Positions 59,163 to 64,000 of a stretch of 64,000 bases of DNA are shown here, in pieces (position 1 is the stretch's first letter; the number at the start of each line of letters is the position of its first letter). Under the pieces are notes generated by a model, which ran no database searches, had not been told where the DNA came from, and saw nothing but the letters and a program-made list of their open reading frames with translations. This stretch comes from Cristatella mucedo (lineage: Eukaryota; Bryozoa; Phylactolaemata; Cristatellidae), in the NCBI GenBank assembly GCA_009760855.2, contig WPIO01000015.1, positions 2,835,001 through 2,899,000 of the forward strand. The letters are read 5' to 3'. The position numbers and the translations under genes are program-made.

Positions 59163-59252
<90 letters not shown>

Positions 59253-59255
59253 GAC

Positions 59256-59348
<93 letters not shown>

Positions 59349-60133
59349 GAGACAGAGAGAGAGAGAGAGACAGAGAGACAGAGACAGAGAGACAGAAAGA
59401 GTCCCGCCACGGAGGTGCAGAGGTTCACGAGTGACTGGTTTTTACGAGACAGAAGCTAACACTAGCAGAGTACGCGGTAAGGATCAGCTACTCACTTGTC
59501 GGTATGTGTCCTGGTGCTGGTCTCTGTACTTAGTGTTAAAGTACTGCTCAATAAAGCCGAAGTACTCTGCCCGCTTTCGCTCCAGCGTGAGCTGCCGCCT
59601 ATCGCTGACAGCCGGCAAATAACCCTACAACACATGTATATGTGTGGGGAACACGATCTCTGCTCAAGCCTTGCAAAGTGCAGAAATCCCGCAGGGTCAC
59701 CAAGCCTAACTTAAATTGTTCCACTCAAAGTAAAACAGTTGCAAACACTTCAAACAATGCGTACCAATCGATAGATAAATTGTTAAAAATACTAATAATT
59801 ATAATAGTAATACATTGCATAGTACCATCAGAGAACTAAACCTCTCCTAGACACTTTACATATGCAATAAATGAAGCATGCCAATATGATAAGTGATAAC
59901 ATGCACACTGTTAGTATGCGTAAGTAAACACAGGAAAATTCCCAACGCAGAGACAAGCAGACAGAAATAGCACGACTAATGAGCCCTATGCAAGGCAGGT
60001 CTAAGTTGCTACATATAGTTTGATCTGTAGTGGTCCTGAGATCTTGATCAGGTTTATATGGCTGCAGCAACTCGGTCAATTTAGTCAAACAGCTCTGCAC
60101 CTGAGAAAACAGAAAATGAGAGAGGGAGAAAGA

Positions 60134-60223
<90 letters not shown>

Positions 60224-63200
60224 GAGAGAGAGAGTAGGAGAGAGAGAAAAGAGAGAGAGAGAGAGACCTGCAGGTGAATTGGCACCCCACCCGGCCGGTA
60301 ATTGCATGATGCAGATCACACTGCATGGATCTTACTCTGCTCATGGAGAAAATGGAGAAGACAGACGGGACAGTATTGAAGCAGTCAACAGAAACTAGTG
60401 TAACTCAGTACCAATGAGCTAGAGATATTTACTTAATTGTTCGATGCAACAAACACACGAAAATGGCAATCTTCGTAACAAACTTATTTGTACAACTCGA
60501 TTTCTCGCATTTGGATTCACATGACAATGGCAAGAAATGTGACCATCGAATAAGATGTTCGCGTCAGCTTGTTCACTAGAGCGACTTTAACATTGCCACA
60601 CTAGAAAAACGTGTACATGAAGTGAAATTTTGAGCACTGCACCATCAAGCCGGGACAACACTGGCCTCAAAGCTGAGCACTGCACCCAGAACTAATTGAC
60701 CATATCCCATACATACTAGCGTGCACACGTGCGGCAATCGACGATACACAACAAAATTCCTTGATAATTTTGGATTGCCGCGTTTTAAGGCCCAATTTAC
60801 CCAGTAGCTCTTTCTATGAAGAGGTCAAATACTCTCGGTTCACTTTAGTAGTTCTAGCATCAGAGGTAGCCATTGATTGCTATGTGTACACTAAACAGAG
60901 CCGCCGTACAGTTAGCTCTGTGAAGATTCGGGGACTGGCCAATGCCGAGGCTCACGTAAATGCTCACGTGACTGCACATGCAGCTACGGGCTCACTCGAA
61001 TGACATCCATATGAGCACTCAACAGAATTGACGTCAACCAGATTGCGAGTGTTACAGCCGACTATGTCAAGAGCAGCATTCCAGCATCTGCTTTGGCTGC
61101 CACGGCGACAAAAAAGTGGACACGTACCGACAGAATTTTCCACACGATCGGCCGCATTTTCCTGGGGATGCCAGACCAACTGAGCTGTCTCAATTCACCT
61201 GCAAGTAAACGATGCCATTATGCGGAGCGATAGATAGCTCAGCCCACAGTGCTGAACGCACAACGAGGTACTGTATGTCATCACTTCATTTGAACCACTT
61301 AACCAGTGCCACGGCTATTGGCCAGCCTGTTTAATTCAGCCTGCTAAATGTCTGCTCACTAAAAACCAAGGGGCCACTTATCCGAGATTAGGCTGTCCAG
61401 GAGAAGCTGTAAGCGGAGGAATGGAACAGCTAAGTCCGTATAGGACCTGACGGCACGAGGAGGCTGAAACTGGAGTAGTGGGTAGCTCCCTGTCTAGTGG
61501 ATGTGTATCCGAGACAATTCATGTGTCAGTACATGCGGTCTGACCAGGTGGGTGGCGGTGTTGCTTTTGTTGTTCGCGAATCGCTGGGCTATATATAAGA
61601 CGTGCGCTTTTTTCGCATGGGCCATCGATTGAATCTGTTGCAATCGGGCCTCATGAAAGATTACGCCTCTCATTGTTGTGATCTACCGACCTCCTTCTGG
61701 CTGTCTAAACTTGTTTGTGGAGGAGTCTTCAAAGTTCCTCATTACGATATTTGTGTGCAACAGGACATTACTGATTGCAGGAGACTTCAACATTCACGTT
61801 GACAACCCTAGCAACAGCCTGCTAATTTCTTGACTGGAGAACTTTGGTTCGGTCCAACACATTAATGACACCACTCACGTCGGTGGCCATATCCTAGATC
61901 TCGTTATCACTAAGGATGTCTGCCCCCACTGACTCTGTTGCATGCCATGATCATCTCGATCATTTCTCTGTCTCCAGGTAGTATGCTGTTGAACTAACTT
62001 CCACAATTCCCTATAATAATAATAATAATAATTCACTTGATAAAGCGCCCTCAGAGAACTTAATCTCTCTCTAGGCGCTTTACATTTGCTGTAAAGTGAA
62101 ATGCAGTTGAAAGGTAAGTAAAATCATGCTTGAAAAAACAAACGAAATGAATAATATGGTTAGGGGTGACATGCACAGGGTCAGCATGCAAATGTGGTTA
62201 GTGGCAGCATGCACAGTGTCAGCACGCATAAGCACATGAAGGACGAATCACAGGGACCCACTGAATGCTGTCCTAAGCAATGACATCAGCTCTCCTGCTG
62301 CCGACTATGGCACATCCTCTCCAGCTGTCCTGAGCTGCAACTGCCATGCTGCTCAATTCCTCAACTGCTCTCCTGACTTAGCTATGATTCCAAATTTTTC
62401 CTTTTAGCGTGAGATAAAGTCTGTTGGCTACCGAATGCGTAGCGGAAGCCGCCTGGGCTTTGAGTACGCAATAACAAACTCTCCTGTGTAACACCCCCAC
62501 AGAGTGTTAGTGGCTTTGTGGACTTACAGCCAGAGATACATGATCTTACACTACGCTGCCATCCCGCTGTGATACCGTTGCTGGAATACTTCACATCACG
62601 GATAGTTAACAAATACAAAAGCAAGGAAAACTCTTCACCGCCGGTTTCCTTCGGAAGCGCTCGGGACCTCAGCGGCCACACCCTTCCACAGCGATCGGCA
62701 AACGACGAATCGAATGTGTGCAAAACTAGAGGGTGTCGACTTTCTTCCAAGGACGTCTCTGCGCCCTCTGCTGCTGCACCACCCCCTCCTGCCTAGACGG
62801 TCGCTCGGCGGGCGCTTTCGGCTCTCGCTGTGCTCCATTCCTGCTTCTCAACGATCCTTGCCGTAGCAGGCGCGCTTCGTACTCAGATCGGTTGCTGGTC
62901 CGTAGACGACCTGCTCAAAGCGAGCCGCCCTGCCTTGGTCACGCTGCTCCGCCTCGGCAGGCTTGGCCAGGTTGCTGCCTCCGATGCTGCCGTTCGACAC
63001 CTTTGCGGAAGCTGAACCTGCCGAGATCGGGCGAGGCCAGGCGCACATTTAGTCTCGCAGGAAGTTGCTGAGGATGAGAGGCACACCAAAATGCGAGCCA
63101 GCTGCCGGCGAAGAAGTTACCCAGCACACTACGCACGAACGGTGCATGGGGGAGGAATGGGAGGAAAAGGGCGGCGGTCTCGCTCACCAACAGTCGTCAC

Positions 63201-63702
63201 AGCCATCTGGCTGCCCCTCGCTTCGCTGGACGGTGATGATGCTGCAGCCGAAACCTGCGCCGGCAGCCTGCTCGATGACAACGAAGGCGACGACGACTGC
63301 GGCTGCCCTGAGAGGTTGCTGCCGGCTCCCGACTGCGAGCGCTGACGCTGATTGGCTGCTGCTGGACTCAGCGGACTCGCCGGAGTCGAAGCGCCGGCCT
63401 GTCGCTGGCGGGTGTGGTTCTGCAACACCTGCTCGGCGGTCGTTCGCACGACGGTCGGGTCGATGCGCACGACGGCGGCGGCAGCCGCGGCACGCTGATG
63501 CGGCGGCACGCCGGCACCGTCCTCGTCCACATCCCAGGCGTCTTGTGTGCTCCGCTCGTACTCGTAGAAAGCGTCCTGCACCTTGCCCTGCTTCTTAGGC
63601 GTAGCCGGCATGCTGCAAATGAGCCCAGCCGCGAGGCTTATAGGAGAGCCAGTGAGATGCGAGCGCCTGGCTGATTTACGGCTCAGCTTTGTCCAGTACA
63701 CT
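47289..63702 (-). CDS. TBC1D22: TBC1 domain family member 22 (Rab GTPase-activating protein), 10 exons, 5' end incomplete
   Basis: TBC domains speed GTP hydrolysis by Rab GTPases with an Arg finger and a Gln finger; vertebrate TBC1D22A/B act at the Golgi and bind ACBD3. Exons in transcript order: 63188-63702 (or from the ATG at 63611), 62883-63017, 61128-61198, 59496-59624, 57548-57613, 51430-51550, 49586-49768, 49282-49409, 49044-49139, 47289-47438. All phases agree. Counting from the ATG at 63611 the protein is 500 aa, close to the 505-517 of the human pair. Both catalytic fingers are present: R260 in IQIDVPR and Q295 in GYVQGINDL. Other hallmarks are LSWSGIPRKMRPIVWKILS, EYFGFIEQYF, IEADSFWCLSKLLDSIQDNY, FSFRWMNNLLMREMPLRC, FHLYVCAAF and QNLPTSRWGD. 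The region before the TBC domain is Ser/Gln/Ala-rich and probably disordered. Confidence 0.94.
47977..47987 (+). repeat. Poly-G tract (11 G)
   Basis: Eleven consecutive G in the last TBC1D22 intron. Confidence 0.9.
48105..48570 (+). mobile_element. LINE-2 3' part
   Basis: The + strand encodes FSESNCLPRTNLKSFGDRAF, SSYAPKAWNSLPTWVTTFPD, then the ATGCGTGCTGACGCTGTGCA block, GTAAAGTGCCTACC, GAGGGTGCTATATCAAATG and ATTATTATTAT. Confidence 0.82.
49044..49139 (-). CDS. TBC1D22: TBC1D22 exon
   Basis: 96 bp (32 codons) between TTTTTTCAG and TTTCAG|GTATGG. It encodes SEPDGFATFHLYVCAAFLTL, then FSTPLMKVADFQ. The intron to the previous exon is only 142 bp. Confidence 0.95.
49282..49409 (-). CDS. TBC1D22: TBC1D22 exon
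   Basis: 128 bp from TTTTTGCAG to TATCAG|GTATGA, phase 1 to 0. It encodes PLYRHLEANGIEFLQFSFRW, then MNNLLMREMPLRCAVRLWDT and YQ. Confidence 0.96.
49586..49768 (-). CDS. TBC1D22: TBC1D22 exon
   Basis: 183 bp between GCTTGCAG and ATCGACA|GTGAGC, phase 1 to 1. It encodes VESPDADVSSLSAEQLSMIE, then ADSFWCLSKLLDSIQDNYTF and AQLGIQKKINQLKDLVKRID. Confidence 0.96.
50030..50150 (+). mobile_element. LINE-2 3' end, diverged
   Basis: TTGGTTCTCTTAGAGCGCTG, CACAAAAGAATTATTACTTT and AATTATTATT recall the LINE-2 end. Confidence 0.45.
50550..50690 (-). mobile_element. LINE-1 3' end, diverged
   Basis: AATGCAATGCACCTCCGCC, TGTAACTCCACAAAGCCACA, GTGGGTGC and TAAGTGGCCGTCAG match the 3' block. Confidence 0.65.
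51168..51330 (-). repeat. SINE-A copy
   Basis: - strand B box GTGGCTTCGAATCCTGCGG, GGACGATCCTTTATTGCC and AAGGCTCTTCTATACAAAAC; close to the TBC1D22 exon at 51430. Confidence 0.72.
51430..51550 (-). CDS. TBC1D22: TBC1D22 exon with Gln finger
   Basis: 121 bp from TTGCAG to ACACAA|GTAAGT, phase 0 to 1. It encodes IFERILFIWAIRRPASGYVQ, then GINDLVTPFFVVFLSEYTDT. YVQ holds the catalytic glutamine. Confidence 0.96.
51956..52368 (+). repeat. (GA)n microsatellite, 413 bp, variant-rich
   Basis: GA with GGGA, AAGA, GGGGGA and GAACGAGA variants, forming a higher-order pattern of GGGGGAGAACGAGAGAGA in the right third. It lies in the 5.9-kb TBC1D22 intron and reads (CT)n in the transcript. Confidence 0.97.
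52500..52625 (+). repeat. SINE-A 3' part
   Basis: CAGCAAGTGGTAGTGATAGCC, GTCTTCTGCCATTATATGAA and GAGGCTATTGAATCAGCTAA. Confidence 0.65.
52885..53320 (-). mobile_element. LINE-1 3' fragment, diverged
   Basis: TTTAACTCGACAAAGCCACG, CGCACTCAAAGCCTCAGCGC, CAGCAGACTTCACCTCACG, GTTCCACAGTCTAGGACCTC and GGAACAGCTAATTTATTGTC, in the order of the other copies. Confidence 0.7.
53415..53860 (-). mobile_element. LINE-2 3' part
   Basis: AATAATAGTAATAATAATAA tail, AACCCTCAAAGAACTGAATC, TTTCTAGGCACTTTACAGAT, then coding for VRMLPRPGTHFQRTSQGR on the - strand. Confidence 0.8.
54234..54303 (-). mobile_element. hAT-like transposon terminus
   Basis: The - strand starts CAGCGTTTCTCAACCTGTGG and continues GTCGTGGTCCC, the familiar pattern of hAT (Charlie-type) ends. 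No partner end was found. Confidence 0.5.
54304..55899. other. TBC1D22 intron stretch, nothing recognised
   Basis: No coding pattern or known repeat core seen within this long intron. Confidence 0.45.
55900..57200 (+). mobile_element. Decayed LINE-2 copy or copies
   Basis: RT-like FSIHFYADTQLYSRFDRS at about 55975-56030 (one D of YADD lost), then SLAPTYLFELINHE near 56445, and the 3' end GTGCCTAGACAGAGATTGAG, AAAGAGCACCATAAAATG, ATTATTAT at 57125-57190. Probably more than one insertion. Confidence 0.65.
57548..57613 (-). CDS. TBC1D22: TBC1D22 exon with Arg finger
   Basis: 66 bp (22 codons) between TTTTGCAG and CAGCAG|GTGAGC. It encodes IQIDVPRMNPLIALFQNRTV and QQ. The IxxDxxR motif supplies the catalytic arginine. 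Confidence 0.94.
58300..58870 (+). mobile_element. LINE-2-like 3' part
   Basis: Encodes SFKSHLNKHLIRSASL near 58548, then GTAAAGTGTGTGGATAGAGA, TTCGGGCGGTATACAGACGA and TTATTGTTATTATTAG. Confidence 0.6.
59139..59399 (+). repeat. (GA)n/(GACA)n microsatellite
   Basis: Pure GA, then GACA, then GA again, then mixed GACAGA; it ends 97 bp from the TBC1D22 exon at 59496 and reads (CT)n in the transcript. Confidence 0.97.
59496..59624 (-). CDS. TBC1D22: TBC1D22 exon
   Basis: 129 bp (43 codons) from TGTTGTAG to CGACAA|GTGAGT, phase 0. It encodes GYLPAVSDRRQLTLERKRAE, then YFGFIEQYFNTKYRDQHQDT and YRQ. Confidence 0.95.
59790..59990 (-). mobile_element. LINE-2 3' end fragment
   Basis: AATAATTATAATAGTAATAC tail, TACCATCAGAGAACTAAACC, TCCTAGACACTTTACATATG. 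Confidence 0.65.
60117..60266 (+). repeat. (GA)n microsatellite
   Basis: About 150 bp of GA with TAGG interruptions, in a TBC1D22 intron; (CT)n in transcript sense. Confidence 0.97.
60270..61127. other. TBC1D22 intron stretch, nothing recognised
   Basis: No coding pattern or repeat core seen. Confidence 0.45.
61128..61198 (-). CDS. TBC1D22: TBC1D22 exon, start of TBC domain
   Basis: 71 bp between CTTGCAG and CTGTCG|GTACGT, phase 1 to 0. It encodes ELRQLSWSGIPRKMRPIVWK, then ILS, the first TBC motif. Confidence 0.92.
61405..61470 (-). mobile_element. Short LINE-1 fragment
   Basis: AAGCGGAGGAATGGAACAGC and GGACCTGACGGCACGAGGAG, GCTGAAACTGG match an internal part of the LINE-1 3' region. Confidence 0.6.
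61471..61985 (+). pseudogene. LINE-1 endonuclease-region fragment
   Basis: Endonuclease motifs on the + strand in shifting frames: GGVAFVVRESLGY, IYRPPSG-like sequence at 61680, LLIAGDFNIHVDNPSN at 61775, then THVGGHILDLVITKDVC at 61873. The GDFN and H-VGGH-LDL motifs are diagnostic of LINE endonucleases. Confidence 0.8.
62005..62277 (-). mobile_element. LINE-2 3' end with (ATT)n tail
   Basis: AATAATAATAATAATAATTC tail, AGCGCCCTCAGAGAACTTAA, CTAGGCGCTTTACATTTGCTG and the TGACATGCACAGGGTCAGC block. It separates two LINE-1 pieces. Confidence 0.8.
62278..62550 (+). mobile_element. LINE-1 3' end
   Basis: CTCCTGCTGCCGACTATGG, GTCTGTTGGCTACCGAATGC and AACTCTCCTGTGTAACACCC, the + strand version of the LINE-1 3' block. 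Confidence 0.75.
62883..63017 (-). CDS. TBC1D22: TBC1D22 exon
   Basis: 135 bp from CTCGGCAG to GATCTGA|GTACGA, phase 1 to 1. It encodes a Ser/Ala-rich start, then EQRDQGRAARFEQVVYGPAT and DL, equivalent to the segment before the TBC domain (R..K/RF.QLL..PNTDL). Confidence 0.78.
   Translation of the reverse strand, partial: VQLPQRCRTAASEAATWPSLPRRSSVTKAGRLALSRSSTDQQPI
63188..63702 (-). CDS. TBC1D22: TBC1D22 exon with N-terminal region
   Basis: It ends at ACTGTTG|GTGAGC, phase 1. It contains MPATPKKQGKVQDAFYEYER, then STQDAWDVDED, matching the MPTTP...SDAWD segment of TBC1D22A. In that protein some 45 residues precede MPTTP, and here the frame stays open upstream with VYWTKLSRKSA after a CACGGCAG acceptor at 63703, recalling the QFWKR...K start. 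An upstream exon ending in phase 2 is therefore likely; the ATG at 63611 is the fallback start. Confidence 0.8.
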
Positions 63703-63916
63703 CTGCCGTGAGGCAACAGGTTGGTGATCGGTTCAGCTCGACGATTTTCGGAACTGGAACCATGCCATGACGCTGCAGCGTCTGGTCGAACTAACAAAGC
63801 AGCTTAGCTTGTAGCTGGTGTGGAAAGGAAACAGAACGTAATAGACAGAAACACAACATAGCATCCAAGTATGTACAACCACCTGTATAGGTGAGTGTGC
63901 GCAGCGTGTGCATAGG

Positions 63917-63926
63917 CACACACACA

Positions 63927-63978
<52 letters not shown>
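63917..63978 (+). repeat. (CA)n microsatellite at the window edge
   Basis: About 60 bp of CA with a TACA interruption. Confidence 0.96.
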
Positions 63979-63981
<3 letters not shown>

Positions 63982-64000
63982 ATGCACGCACACACGCGAA

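Overview
This is nuclear DNA from an animal. The genes have many short exons with GT..AG introns, housekeeping and neurosecretory proteins are closely recognisable, and introns and intergenic DNA are full of CR1-like LINE fragments, tRNA-derived SINEs, a Tc1-like transposase relic and very long (CT)n, (CA)n and (TA)n microsatellites. The exact lineage cannot be fixed from the window. An invertebrate bilaterian is my best guess, because the repeats and the divergent peptide-receptor-like GPCR do not look vertebrate, but this is inference.

Layout. (1) 1-10,595, + strand: the last seven exons of a CAPS/CADPS (Ca2+-dependent secretion activator) gene, 236 C-terminal residues to the stop. (2) 11,338-35,849, - strand: a complete SEC13 gene rebuilt from ten exons (318 aa), convergent with CAPS, with a probable one-codon first coding exon. 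(3) 15,409-16,842, + strand: an uninterrupted class A GPCR reading frame of 477 aa lying entirely inside SEC13 intron 8, on the opposite strand. (4) 35.9-47.2 kb: an intergenic stretch dominated by LINE copies inserted in and against each other and a 373-bp (CT)n-rich microsatellite. (5) 47,289-63,702, - strand: TBC1D22 (Rab GTPase-activating TBC protein), ten exons found; its first coding exon probably lies beyond or near the right edge.

Two LINE families recur. LINE-1 (my label) has a 3' end carrying a conserved block that reads on the - strand as a tail of ACATT/CATGA-like pentamers. LINE-2 (my label) ends in (ATT)n and shares its 3' end with a tRNA-like SINE (SINE-B), suggesting a LINE/SINE partnership. 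A second tRNA-like SINE (SINE-A) is also frequent. Several near-perfect or perfect hairpins stand out, two of them just downstream of the CAPS and GPCR stop codons.

The recognised genes share a membrane-traffic theme (dense-core vesicle priming, COPII coat/nuclear pore, Golgi Rab regulation), but nothing in the sequence shows they act together; in a metazoan chromosome this is probably chance. All exon models were built by eye from reading frame, splice-site dinucleotides and phase agreement, and from recalled family sequences; no alignment was run.
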